From Corallococcus carmarthensis (GTDB taxonomy: Bacteria; Myxococcota; Myxococcia; Myxococcales; Myxococcaceae): DNA of 64,000 bases. Below are positions 33,743 to 42,332 of the stretch, piece after piece (position 1 is the first letter of the stretch; each line of letters begins with the position of its first letter). The notes beneath the pieces are model-generated. The model was not told where the DNA came from, searched no databases, and saw only the letters and a list, made by a program, of their open reading frames with translations. Both the position numbers and the translations under genes were made by a program. The DNA lies in contig NZ_RAWE01000014.1 of NCBI RefSeq assembly GCF_003611695.1, positions 30,274 through 94,273 on the forward strand. The letters are read 5' to 3'.

Positions 33743-36138
33743 CACTTCACCCTCCGCCCGATGCGGCCATCCTCGATGGCGCTCGCGATGGGCATGGCTG
33801 TGGGCTTCTCACAGAACGACCGCAGCTGGCTCGTCACGGTGCCGCAGGTGGGGTTGCCGCCCGTGAGCAGGTCACGGCACGTGCAGCGGCCGGTGTAGGG
33901 CCCCTGCGGCAACGCGCACTCCGCCAGCGCCGCGTCCTTCGTCATGTCCGGCAGGCCGCACTGGGCCATGGCCTTCTGCTGCTCCGTGGCGTCCGCGGGC
34001 ACCTTGAGCAGGTCGCGGCAGGCGCAGCTGCCCACCTTCTTGTCGAGCCCGTCCTCGAAGGCCTTGGACACCTTGCAGGAGTTCAGCGTCTTGTCGTCCA
34101 CCGTCCACTGGCCGTTCACGAGCGAGCCGCAGCGCGTGCCGTTGCTGGACGTCTCCTTGCCCTCGAGCAGGTCCTTGCAGGTGCAGAAGCCCTGCATGTA
34201 GCCGATGAGCGAGTCGCGCAGGCTGATGCCCGTCTCGATGCGCGTGGTGTTGCGCTTGAGCACCGTGAAGCCGGAGCCGCCCTTGGCGATGTAGTCGTTC
34301 ACCGCGACCTTGTAGGTGCCGTTGGTGTCCAGCGGCCTGCCGTTGATCTGGATGTCGATGCCCGGGTGCGCCCAGCAGCGCGAACCGGCGGTGTCCTCCA
34401 GGCACGTCCACGGCGCGTGGCCCTCGCGGTCCGCCTGGGGGCAGTCCGTGCTGACCGTCGCCGGGGTGCAGGCGATGCGCAGGTCGTTGAGCTGCACCTG
34501 GGCGCAGTCCATGGTGAAGCGGGCGCCGGAGATCTGCGCCTGGCTCACGCACCCGCGCTCCGCGGAGCGCTCGGTGACGAAGTCGAACATCTCCTGCATC
34601 TCCACGCCGGACAGGTACATGATGTTGATGGTGTTCTCGAACGGGAACACGTTGAACATCGCCTCCTGCGTCACGACGCCCGCGTAGAGGTTGTCGCGGA
34701 TGCCCAGGGAGTTGGTGAGCGCCATCTCCGCTTCCACGCGGTTGCGCTTGCGCATGGAGTCCGCGGCGATGTTGCCCAGCGGGGAATCACCGCCGTTGGA
34801 GTTGTTGCGCCGCTGCACGTCGAGCGGGGCGTAGGAGAAGATGGAGGTGAGCTGCAGCTTCACGTCCATGCCCAGCAGGTACGGGATGAGCAGGTCCGTC
34901 GTCTGCGCGTCTTCCTGCCGGCCGCACTCCGCGATGGCCTCGCGCACGCCCGGCGCCTCGATGAACTTGCCCGGATCCCAGAAGATGTTGTCGTCGAAGC
35001 GGTACTTGCGCATCGCCTCGTTGCACCAGAGGGCGTCCACCGGGAACGCGTGGTAGTCCTGGCTGATGACCTCGGCGCCCTCGTTCTCGCCCAGGTGCTC
35101 CGGCATCTTCACGACCAGCTCCAGGCGGCCCACGTACTTGGCGAACGCGCCCGAGTGCGACAGCACGACCTTGCGGCCGCTGGGGTCCGTCACCAGCTGC
35201 GGCGGGTTGAGCACCACGTGCAGGTGGCCGCCCAGCACCACGTCCATGCCGCTGACGCCCGCGATGTGCACGCGCACCACCGACTTGTCGTTGCCTTCCG
35301 GCCCGAACCACTCCAGCACCTTCCACTGGTCGTGCGCGCGGTTGATGAAGGGCTTCGCGCGGCCGTACTCATAGTAGGCCTCGTAGCCCTGGATGAGATC
35401 CTGGTCCTCGGTGAGGCCCAGGTGGCTGACGATGACAATCAGGTCCGTCACCGGGCGCAGCAGCTCCACGTAGGAGCGCGCGGCCTCGTTCTGCTCCAGC
35501 GGCGTCACCTGCAGGCTGTTGCCGCCCTCCACGATGGAGTTGAGCGAGGAGATGTTCGCCATGCCGATGACGCCCACCCGCAGGCCCTTCACCGTCCGGA
35601 TGGTGTAGGGGTTGGTCACCATGGCGGTGCCGTTGGTGCCGGTCGTCTTCGGGTCGTCCCAGAAGTAGTTGGCGGCCAGCAGCGGGAAGTTGGCGAAGTT
35701 GCGCGCCTTCTGGGTGAAGTTGAGCGCGCCGGCGTCGAACTCGTGGTTGCCCACCACGGCGGCGTCCAGACGGTTTTCGGAGAGGAAGCGGAACTCCGCC
35801 TCGCCCGTGTTCACGTTGAAGATGGGCGCGCCCTGGAAGCAGTCACCCGAGTCCAGGTGCAGGATGCGGTCGCCCTTCTTGCGCTCGCGCTTGAGGATGG
35901 ACGCGATGCGCGTGGCGCCGCCGAAGGGACCGGCCTCCGGGATGAGCTCCAGGTCCTGGTCCGTCTTCAGGGGTGTGAAGTCGTACGGGACGAGCCGCGA
36001 GTGGATGTCAGAGGTATGAAGGAGGGTAAGCCGCACCTCCTGACCCTCGAGGTGGTAGTCCTGGCCTTCCAGTACAGGCATGCACGAGGCGAGGGCCAGG
36101 GCGCAGGCGCAAAAGAGGCCGAGCAGTGCGCGACACAT
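33742..36138 (-). CDS. 5'-nucleotidase-type metallophosphatase lipoprotein
   Basis: 798 residues. A lipobox (ALALASC) ends the signal. Metal ligands of the N-terminal metallophosphatase domain are visible as HTSDIHSRL, HLDSGDCFQG, VVGNHEFDAG, VSHLGL and GGHLHVV. The C-terminal substrate domain (~400-650) has the IMYLSGVEM stretch. This architecture fits UshA/CD73-like enzymes that dephosphorylate nucleotides or sugar nucleotides outside the cytoplasm. Unusually, residues ~652-780 carry three copies of CxC[KR]DLL with further Cys, which is not part of the standard enzyme. It is first in a minus-strand operon and overlaps the lipoprotein gene. Substrate is not determined. Confidence 0.88.
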   Translation of the reverse strand: MCRALLGLFCACALALASCMPVLEGQDYHLEGQEVRLTLLHTSDIHSRLVPYDFTPLKTDQDLELIPEAGPFGGATRIASILKRERKKGDRILHLDSGDCFQGAPIFNVNTGEAEFRFLSENRLDAAVVGNHEFDAGALNFTQKARNFANFPLLAANYFWDDPKTTGTNGTAMVTNPYTIRTVKGLRVGVIGMANISSLNSIVEGGNSLQVTPLEQNEAARSYVELLRPVTDLIVIVSHLGLTEDQDLIQGYEAYYEYGRAKPFINRAHDQWKVLEWFGPEGNDKSVVRVHIAGVSGMDVVLGGHLHVVLNPPQLVTDPSGRKVVLSHSGAFAKYVGRLELVVKMPEHLGENEGAEVISQDYHAFPVDALWCNEAMRKYRFDDNIFWDPGKFIEAPGVREAIAECGRQEDAQTTDLLIPYLLGMDVKLQLTSIFSYAPLDVQRRNNSNGGDSPLGNIAADSMRKRNRVEAEMALTNSLGIRDNLYAGVVTQEAMFNVFPFENTINIMYLSGVEMQEMFDFVTERSAERGCVSQAQISGARFTMDCAQVQLNDLRIACTPATVSTDCPQADREGHAPWTCLEDTAGSRCWAHPGIDIQINGRPLDTNGTYKVAVNDYIAKGGSGFTVLKRNTTRIETGISLRDSLIGYMQGFCTCKDLLEGKETSSNGTRCGSLVNGQWTVDDKTLNSCKVSKAFEDGLDKKVGSCACRDLLKVPADATEQQKAMAQCGLPDMTKDAALAECALPQGPYTGRCTCRDLLTGGNPTCGTVTSQLRSFCEKPTAMPIASAIEDGRIGRRVK
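33801..34185 (-). repeat. Triple four-cysteine repeat (CxC[KR]DLL) in the nucleotidase tail
   Basis: CTCKDLL at residue 652, CACRDLL at 705 and CTCRDLL at 752 begin three related units, 53 and 47 residues apart. Each continues to a CG or C after ~6-18 residues and a further C. The pattern is CxC[KR]DLL-x-CG-x-C and is diverged in between, pointing to an old duplication. Confidence 0.7.
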
Positions 36139-36268
36139 TCGTGACGGATCCGTGATTCGTAGGGAGTGACGACTTGAGGACGGCGCAACCTACGGGATCA
36201 AGGGTGCACGGGCAAGCAACGCCACCGTGGCACCTCCACCTACCAGGGCACCAGGAGAGCAGGCAGAC

Positions 36269-36949
36269 ATGCGTCCCAGCAGTTCCAATGTAACCGACAT
36301 CGAGATCATCGAGGACTTCTCCGCCACGGCGCGTTGTGACGAAGGTTTCCTCCGGGTGCGTCGGCTGCGCTGCCGCAACCGGCGCGCGGATGGCTCTTCC
36401 TCCTCTGTGTACCGGGTGGATGTGGTGGACCGGCCACGGCTGGACGCGGTGTCGGTGCTCATCTACCGCCGCGCGTCAGATGGAAACGTGGAAGTCCTGA
36501 CGCGGATGAACTTGCGCCCCGCGGCGTACTTCCGCCGCGAGCAGACCGCGTCCATGACGGTGCCCGACGCGGTGAGCTATCTGCGCGTGGAGGAGATCGT
36601 CGCCGGCCTGCTGGAGCCCTCGGACAAGGGCGAGGAGGGCCTTCGCCGCCGCGCGGCGGAGGAGGTGAAGGAAGAGGCGGGCTACACGGTGCGGCCGGAG
36701 GACATCCAGCTGTTGGGCGGCGCGTTCTTCCTCGCGCCGGGCATCCTTTCGGAGAAGGTCTTCCCGGCCGCGGTGGACGTCACCGGCGTGGCGCAGGGCG
36801 AGGTGGAGGGGGACGGCTCTCCTTTGGAGGAGGGCATCCACCTGCAGTGGCGGCCGCTGAGCGCGGTGCTGGACGCGTGCCGGCGCGGTGACATCGCGGA
36901 CGCGAAGACGGAGGTCTCCCTCACGCGACTGCTCGCCCGGCTTTCCTGA
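36269..36949 (+). CDS. Nudix hydrolase, ADP-ribose pyrophosphatase-like
   Basis: 226 residues. The central Nudix helix reads AAEEVKEEAGY after AGLLEPSDKGEE; the family pattern is GX5EX7REUXEEXGU. The Arg of RE is replaced by Glu and there is an insertion before it, while the EExG metal-binding part is kept. AGLLEP preceding the box is typical of ADP-ribose or sugar-nucleotide pyrophosphatases. The ATG at 36269 is chosen because AGGAGAG stands ten bases upstream; an in-frame GTG at 36227 would add 14 residues. It diverges from the nucleotidase lipoprotein gene. Substrate is unknown. Confidence 0.75.
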   Translation: MRPSSSNVTDIEIIEDFSATARCDEGFLRVRRLRCRNRRADGSSSSVYRVDVVDRPRLDAVSVLIYRRASDGNVEVLTRMNLRPAAYFRREQTASMTVPDAVSYLRVEEIVAGLLEPSDKGEEGLRRRAAEEVKEEAGYTVRPEDIQLLGGAFFLAPGILSEKVFPAAVDVTGVAQGEVEGDGSPLEEGIHLQWRPLSAVLDACRRGDIADAKTEVSLTRLLARLS

Positions 36950-36975
36950 AGCCGCTTGCTGTTTCCGGGGTGAGG

Positions 36976-37006
36976 ACGGACGGGGTAGGGTGCTGCCCGT
37001 CCGTTT
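36976..37006 (+). terminator. Hairpin terminator after the Nudix gene
   Basis: ACGGACGGG (36976-36984) and CCCGTCCGT (36996-37004) pair perfectly with an 11-base loop, followed by TT. It lies 27 bases after the stop and ends 24 bases before the next ATG. Confidence 0.55.
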
Positions 37007-37030
37007 CCTCCTCCAGGCGAGGTTCGTCGC

Positions 37031-38500
37031 ATGTCGTCGCTGCCCCCGTGGCTGGCCCAGCTGTTGCCCATCGTCATCCTGCTCGGGGCCATTGGCCTGG
37101 TGCTCTCACGGCTTCCGAAGGTGGAGCTGGGGCACAGCGATGCGTTCCGCCGCCGCCGCTTCCTCAACTGGTTCCCGCTGGGGCTCACGTACGCGTTCCT
37201 CTACATGGGGCGCTACAACGTCAACGTGGCGACGAGCGCCATGGGCGCGCAGACGTCCAACGCGGACTTCGCCACCATCTTCTTCTGGGGGACGCTCACG
37301 TACGGCGCGGCCTTCCTCCTCAACGGCCCGCTGACGGACAAGCTGGGCGGCCGCTTCACCATCCTGCTGTCCGCGGGCGGCTCCGCGGTGGCGAACATCG
37401 CTATGGGCGGGCTGGTGTACGCGGTGCTGAAGAACGGCTGGGCCCCGCCGGGCGGCGTGGTGGCGTGGCTCGCGGGCCTCTACAGCGTGAACATGTACTT
37501 CCAGAGCTTCGGCGCGGTCTCCATCGTCAAGGTGAACGCGTCGTGGTTCCACGTGCGGGAGCGCGGCCAGCTGGGCGGCGTGTTCGGCATCCTCATCTCA
37601 CTGGGCCTGTACTTCGCGTTCGACTGGTGCCGCTTCATCGCGGACGCCGCGCCGGTGTGGTGGGTGTTCTTCGTGCCCGCGGCGCTGCTGCTGGGCTTCC
37701 TGGTGCTGGACTTCTTCGTCATCCGCGACACGCCGTCCCAGACGGGACACCCGGACTTCGACACGGCGGATGCGTCCAGCGGGGAGACGGGCCCGGCGCT
37801 CAGCGTGCCGCAGCTCTTCGGCAAGCTGCTCAGCAACCGCGTCATCGTGATCATCCTGGGCGTGGAGTTCTGCAGCGGCTTCCTGCGCAACGCGGTGATG
37901 CAGTGGTTCCCCAAGTACGCCAAGGCGGTGGGCGAGTCCGGCGGCTTCGTGGCCTCAAACTGGGGCATGCTGTCGTGCGTCGCCGGCATCCTGGGCGGCA
38001 TGTTCGCGGGCGTCATCAGCGACCGCATCTTCGACTCGCGCCGGGGCCCCGTGTCCACGGTGCTCTACGCGGGCCTGCTGCTGGGCGCCGTGGGCGCGGT
38101 GTTCCTGCTGGGGACGGCCGGGGCAGGCTGGTCCGTGGTGTTCATGTCCCTGTGCGTCATCGGCGTGCACGGCATGCTGTCCGGCACGGCCACCATGGAC
38201 TTTGGCGGCAAGAAGAACGCGGGCATCGTGGTGGGCATCATCGACGGTGCCGTGTACGCGGGCACCGCCATCCACGCGCTCGTCTACGGGAAGATCCTCC
38301 CCACGGGCGACGCGATGAAGGACCCCGCCAACTGGAAGCCGTGGCCCCTGGCCATGCTGCCCCTGGCCGTCGTGGGCCTGGTGCTGGCGTCGCGGGTGTG
38401 GCACGCGAAGCCCCAGCCCCGGGGCGCGCCCCTGCCGGTGGGCGACGTCGTCCCGGGCGCCGTGCCGGGCGCGTCGTCTCGTACGGGCACCAACGGTTGA
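37031..38500 (+). CDS. MFS transporter, organophosphate:phosphate antiporter (GlpT/UhpT)-like
   Basis: 489 residues with about 12 membrane helices. The LTYAFLYMGRYNVNVATSAMG segment in helix 1 and the conserved Arg there resemble the OPA family (GlpT, UhpT), which exchanges glycerol-3-phosphate or hexose phosphates for phosphate. MFS motif residues GPLTDKLGGR appear between helices 2 and 3. The C-terminal ~35 residues are a soluble Pro/Gly-rich tail. No glp or uhp enzyme gene adjoins, so the substrate is not settled. Confidence 0.8.
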   Translation: MSSLPPWLAQLLPIVILLGAIGLVLSRLPKVELGHSDAFRRRRFLNWFPLGLTYAFLYMGRYNVNVATSAMGAQTSNADFATIFFWGTLTYGAAFLLNGPLTDKLGGRFTILLSAGGSAVANIAMGGLVYAVLKNGWAPPGGVVAWLAGLYSVNMYFQSFGAVSIVKVNASWFHVRERGQLGGVFGILISLGLYFAFDWCRFIADAAPVWWVFFVPAALLLGFLVLDFFVIRDTPSQTGHPDFDTADASSGETGPALSVPQLFGKLLSNRVIVIILGVEFCSGFLRNAVMQWFPKYAKAVGESGGFVASNWGMLSCVAGILGGMFAGVISDRIFDSRRGPVSTVLYAGLLLGAVGAVFLLGTAGAGWSVVFMSLCVIGVHGMLSGTATMDFGGKKNAGIVVGIIDGAVYAGTAIHALVYGKILPTGDAMKDPANWKPWPLAMLPLAVVGLVLASRVWHAKPQPRGAPLPVGDVVPGAVPGASSRTGTNG

Positions 38501-38512
38501 GGCACCAGCGGA

Positions 38513-38541
38513 GCGCGCCGGGTGTGTGACCCCGGACGCGC
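38513..38541 (+). terminator. Imperfect hairpin after the transporter gene
   Basis: GCGCGCCGGGT pairs with ACCCCGGACGCGC, with small bulges and the loop GTGTG, 13 bases after the stop codon. No T-run. Confidence 0.4.
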
Positions 38542-38600
38542 CCCTGTCCTTTGGTGGGGGTGGCTCCCGTGTGACAGGCCTGTGACGTAGACTGGAGTTT

Positions 38601-40205
38601 GTGTCCCAGGCCCCCGAAGCGCTCCACAGCCGGTTCGACGTCCACGACCGCAAGCAGTTCGAGATCAAGCTCGAGTACCAGCCGACAGGCGCGGACGAGA
38701 CGCGCTACCTGGTGGAGGCCTACCTCTTCCTGCCGTCGAGCCTGAACATCGACGCGGAGACGTACCCTCGCGCGGACTTCTACGCGGACATCCACAACTA
38801 CGTGCGCTTCAAGACGCCGGTGATGGAGCTGGGGGAGCTCCTGTCGTCGGAGGGCTCGCCGCTGGTGAAGCTGGAGGCGTGGCAGCGCACGGGGCTGGCG
38901 CCGGAGGCGGACGTCGTCTACCAGGCGAAGCTCTTCTCGTGCGTGCTGCGAGGCGCGCTGCGCCGGTTCGCCACCACGGTGGAGACGCGCTGCGACGCCA
39001 AGGCCGGCGAGGCGGCGAGGGTGGACCTGGAGTCGGTGGTGCGCTCGGCGGGGGACTCCGTGCCCGCGGTGCTGGAGCGCTTCCGTGCGTGGCTGCGCGC
39101 CACCGGTGAGGCGAAGCTCCAGGAGAAGACGCGCGCGTCGCTGCGGCTGGTGGACGAGTACGTGAGCCTGCTGGTGGAGCAGTTCTTCCGCCGGGCGGTG
39201 GCGGACATGGACGCGCTGCCGCGCACGGGGCCGTGGCTGCCCCTGCGCAAGGGACTGATGCAGGCGGTGCTGCGCGAGGAGTCCTACCGCAAGGAGCACC
39301 GGCTGCGCTCCGTGTTGAGCCCCACGGGGGACAACGAGGAGTACATGCAGCGGCTGGGCTTCCTGAAGAAGTTCTGCATGAACGTGCTCTTCCTGTCCTC
39401 GCGCCGGCGGCAGCGGCGGCAGGGCTGGGAAGAGGTGCTGTTCGCCATCGCGGCGGGCGTGGCCATGGCCTTCGCCACGTCGGTGGCGCTCTGGGCGCAG
39501 GTCCGCTTCACGCAGGTGAGCCTCAACTTCTTCCTGGTGGCCGTGGTCGGCTACATGATGAAGGACCGCATCAAGGAAGGCCTGCGGCGCATGTTCAGCC
39601 GCGTGGCCGCCACGCACCTGTACGACCGCACCACGGATCTGGTGGACCCCGTCACGGCGCGCACCATCGGCATCTGCGAGGAGCGCGTGGACTACGGCGC
39701 GGCGGTGAAGGTGCCGCAGGCGGTGTCGTCACTGCGGCTGCACGACGACTTCCTCACCGTGTCCCAGGGCGAGCTGTCGGAGGCGGTGATCCGCTACCAG
39801 AAGCGCATCGTGCTGGACGCGCGCCTGCTGCCCCGCTCCGAGCGGGGCCTCACGGGCGTCACGGACATCCTCCGGCTGCACGTGGGGCGCTTCCTGCGCG
39901 ACATGGACGAGCCGGAGTTCGCGCTGGAGTACGTGGACCTGGGGGACTTCTCCGTGGGCCACATCCGGGGCGCGAAGCGCTACCCGGTGGACCTGGTGTT
40001 CCGCTTCACGGTGATGGAGGCGGGCGTGCGCAAGGAGTCCGCGCAGCTGGTCCGGCTGGTGCTGGACCGCAACGGCATCCAGCGCATGCAGAACTTCGTC
40101 CGGGCCCCAGAGGCACTGGCGGCGGCTCCGGAGGCTCCGGCGGCGTCCGCGGAGCCAGGGGGGTCGGTGCCCATCCAGCCAGCCGCATGGCGCGCGGGCG
40201 CGTGA
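38601..40205 (+). CDS. Conserved hypothetical membrane protein
   Basis: 534 residues starting with GTG. Two hydrophobic helices lie close together near residues 278-298 and 303-320 (VLFAIAAGVAMAFATSVALWA, LNFFLVAVVGYMM), forming a hairpin in the membrane. Both large ends would then face the same side, probably the cytoplasm. The N-terminal part (~20-270) is mixed alpha/beta; the C-terminal part (~340-510) has strands and an ending rich in Ala/Pro. No catalytic motif is seen and the family is not recognised. It stands alone between hairpins and a HAD gene. Confidence 0.7.
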   Translation: MSQAPEALHSRFDVHDRKQFEIKLEYQPTGADETRYLVEAYLFLPSSLNIDAETYPRADFYADIHNYVRFKTPVMELGELLSSEGSPLVKLEAWQRTGLAPEADVVYQAKLFSCVLRGALRRFATTVETRCDAKAGEAARVDLESVVRSAGDSVPAVLERFRAWLRATGEAKLQEKTRASLRLVDEYVSLLVEQFFRRAVADMDALPRTGPWLPLRKGLMQAVLREESYRKEHRLRSVLSPTGDNEEYMQRLGFLKKFCMNVLFLSSRRRQRRQGWEEVLFAIAAGVAMAFATSVALWAQVRFTQVSLNFFLVAVVGYMMKDRIKEGLRRMFSRVAATHLYDRTTDLVDPVTARTIGICEERVDYGAAVKVPQAVSSLRLHDDFLTVSQGELSEAVIRYQKRIVLDARLLPRSERGLTGVTDILRLHVGRFLRDMDEPEFALEYVDLGDFSVGHIRGAKRYPVDLVFRFTVMEAGVRKESAQLVRLVLDRNGIQRMQNFVRAPEALAAAPEAPAASAEPGGSVPIQPAAWRAGA

Positions 40206-40250
40206 TTTGATGGCCAGCCCCGCGCCGGGGGCATGTATCTTCCGGCGTCC

Positions 40251-41018
40251 ATGGCTTTTGAAGACCTCAAGCAACGCGTGCGGCCGGACTGGCGCGACAC
40301 GCTCCGGAGCATCCTGGAGAAGGCCCGCTCGCTTGGCCCCCAGGCGGTGCTGGCGTTCGACCTGGACTCCACCCTCTTCGACAACCGGCCCCGTCAGGCT
40401 CGCATCCTGCGCGAGTACGGCGACGCCCGGTCGTTGAGCCTGCTCTCCGTGTGCGAGCCGCGCCACTGGGACACCGGCTGGGACATGCGCGCCGCCATGC
40501 GGGCGTGCGGCATGGAGGACGCGGAGGTGGAGCGGCGCTACGCGGACGCGCGCGCCTTCTGGCAGGAGCGCTTCTTCACCAGCGCCTACTGCGTCTCCGA
40601 CGAAGCGATTGAAGGGGCGGCGGCCTTCACCCAGGCGGTGGCCACCACGGGCGCGCAGGTCGTCTACCTGACCGGGCGCCATGAAGCGATGCGCGAGGGC
40701 ACCATCGCGTGCCTGGCGCGCTGCGGGATGGTGACGCCTCCGGGTTCGGACGCGCGCGTGCACCTGGTCATGAAGCCCACGCTCGCGGAGAACGACGACG
40801 CCTTCAAGCGCGAGGCCCACCTGCGCCTGGGCCGCATGGGCACCGTGGTGGCGGCGTTCGACAATGAACCCACGCACGCCAATGACTACCGCCACCGCTT
40901 CCCGGAGGCGACAGTCATCCACCTGGCCACGGACCACTCGGGACGCGCCGTGGAATTGAAGGATGGCATCGTGTCGGTGCCCCATTTCGCATTGGAGGAC
41001 GTGACGCACCGCGCCTGA
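40251..41018 (+). CDS. HAD-superfamily hydrolase
   Basis: 255 residues. HAD motif I is AFDLDSTLFDN with the nucleophile Asp. Motif II is VVYLTGRHE with Thr. Later segments include VVAAFDNEPTHAND, which supplies the metal-binding acidic residues. The cap between motifs I and II is long and helical. A phosphatase on a small phosphorylated metabolite or nucleotide is likely; the substrate cannot be read. The start is uncertain: ATG 40251 gives MAFEDLKQRV; ATG 40233 would add six residues. Neither has a strong ribosome-binding site. Confidence 0.8.
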   Translation: MAFEDLKQRVRPDWRDTLRSILEKARSLGPQAVLAFDLDSTLFDNRPRQARILREYGDARSLSLLSVCEPRHWDTGWDMRAAMRACGMEDAEVERRYADARAFWQERFFTSAYCVSDEAIEGAAAFTQAVATTGAQVVYLTGRHEAMREGTIACLARCGMVTPPGSDARVHLVMKPTLAENDDAFKREAHLRLGRMGTVVAAFDNEPTHANDYRHRFPEATVIHLATDHSGRAVELKDGIVSVPHFALEDVTHRA

Positions 41019-41149
41019 AAGAAAGGCGGGGTGGAGACGGTTTCTGAAAGGCTTTGGAAGTCCCTTGGCCGCGCGCTAAGAGGCGCACGGCGTTCGCCGC
41101 CCTTTCCCCCTCGGGTCCCCAGGGGCGGCCCAGACGGAGGCATGCCGCG

Positions 41150-42277
41150 GTGGCCAGCGCGTACTCGAAGGACCTGTTGTTGACGATGTACCGGAAGATG
41201 TACCTCCTGCGCCGCTTCGAGGAGCGGGCCGGCCAGCAGTACACGCTGGGGAAGATCGCCGGTTTCTGTCACCTCTACATCGGCCAGGAAGCCGTGGCGG
41301 TGGGCTGCAACGAGGCCATCCGTCCGGACGACTACATGCTGTCCGCCTACCGCGACCACGGCCAGCCGCTGGCCCGTGGCAGCGACGCCGGGATGATCAT
41401 GGCGGAGTTGTTCGGCCGGGGCTCCGGCTACAGCAAGGGCAAGGGCGGCTCGATGCACATCTTCGACATCGAGCACCACTTCTACGGCGGCTACGGCATC
41501 GTCGGCGGGCAGATTCCGCTCGCGGCGGGCATGGCCTTTGCGGCGCGCTACCGCAACGAGGACCGCGTCACGGTGTGCTTCTTCGGCGACGCGGCCGCGA
41601 ACCAGGGCGCGTTCCACGAAACCTTCAACATGGCGCAGAAGTGGAAGCTGCCGGTCATCTACATCTGCGAGAACAACCGCTACGGCATGGGCACGGCCAT
41701 CGCGCGCACGTCCGCGGTGCCGGAGATCCACAAGCGCGCCTCCGCGTACGGCATGCGTGGCGAAGCGGTGGACGGCATGGACGTCCTCAAGATGTACGAA
41801 GCGGTGAAGGACGCCGCGGAGTACTGCCGCGCGGGCAAGGGCCCCGTGCTGATGGAGGCGAACACGTACCGCTTCCGCGGCCACTCGATGGCGGACCCGG
41901 CGAACTACCGCACCAAGCAGGAGGTGGAGGACGAGCGCAAGAACGACCCCATCCCCAAGCTGCGCGAGTTCGCGATGAAGCAGGGCTTCAACCTCTCCGA
42001 TGCGGACTTCGAGGCCATCGAGGAGGAGGAGAAGCGCGCGGTGGACGCGGCGGTGAAGTTCGCCGACGAGTCGCCCGAGCCCAGCGTGGAAGAGCTGTGG
42101 CGCGACACCATCGTGGAGCCGGGCGAGGAGGACGTGCGCCCGCGCGAGCGCGTGCTGGGCGTGAAGGTCACCAACTGGCCGAAGTACCCGTCGGGCCAGG
42201 AGTTGAAGGTGACGTGGGACCTGGAGCCCCGCGCCGAGGCCGAGCAGGCGGACAAGAAGGCGGGCCTGAGCCGCTAG
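41150..42277 (+). CDS. pdhA: Pyruvate dehydrogenase E1 component, alpha subunit
   Basis: 375 residues. The E1 alpha subunit binds thiamine diphosphate and begins oxidative decarboxylation of pyruvate. The TPP motif reads VCFFGDAAANQGAFHE with the GDG-type start, ending at CENNRYGMGT. The SMHIFDIEHHFYGGYGIVGGQ active-site loop and YRFRGHSMADP phosphorylation-loop region are present. The start is GTG at 41150 with GGAGG ten bases upstream; the 32 upstream in-frame residues are not conserved-looking. PdhB follows after 55 bases. Confidence 0.95.
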   Translation: MASAYSKDLLLTMYRKMYLLRRFEERAGQQYTLGKIAGFCHLYIGQEAVAVGCNEAIRPDDYMLSAYRDHGQPLARGSDAGMIMAELFGRGSGYSKGKGGSMHIFDIEHHFYGGYGIVGGQIPLAAGMAFAARYRNEDRVTVCFFGDAAANQGAFHETFNMAQKWKLPVIYICENNRYGMGTAIARTSAVPEIHKRASAYGMRGEAVDGMDVLKMYEAVKDAAEYCRAGKGPVLMEANTYRFRGHSMADPANYRTKQEVEDERKNDPIPKLREFAMKQGFNLSDADFEAIEEEEKRAVDAAVKFADESPEPSVEELWRDTIVEPGEEDVRPRERVLGVKVTNWPKYPSGQELKVTWDLEPRAEAEQADKKAGLSR

Positions 42278-42332
42278 CGCTCACGTTCTCCCCCAGCCAC
42301 TACCCTTTCGAGATTCGAGTTCGGAGCCGACG

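Noticed and set aside
30170..33898. 1242-codon open frame on the plus strand
   Set aside because: It runs antisense to the beta-barrel and lipoprotein genes. Its composition (Arg, His, Val, Leu, Ala) is the mirror of GC-rich third positions, and both minus-strand genes have signal peptides and ribosome-binding sites.
35967..36188. Small minus-strand frame near the nucleotidase start
   Set aside because: It overlaps the lipoprotein signal of the nucleotidase in another frame and has no supporting signals.
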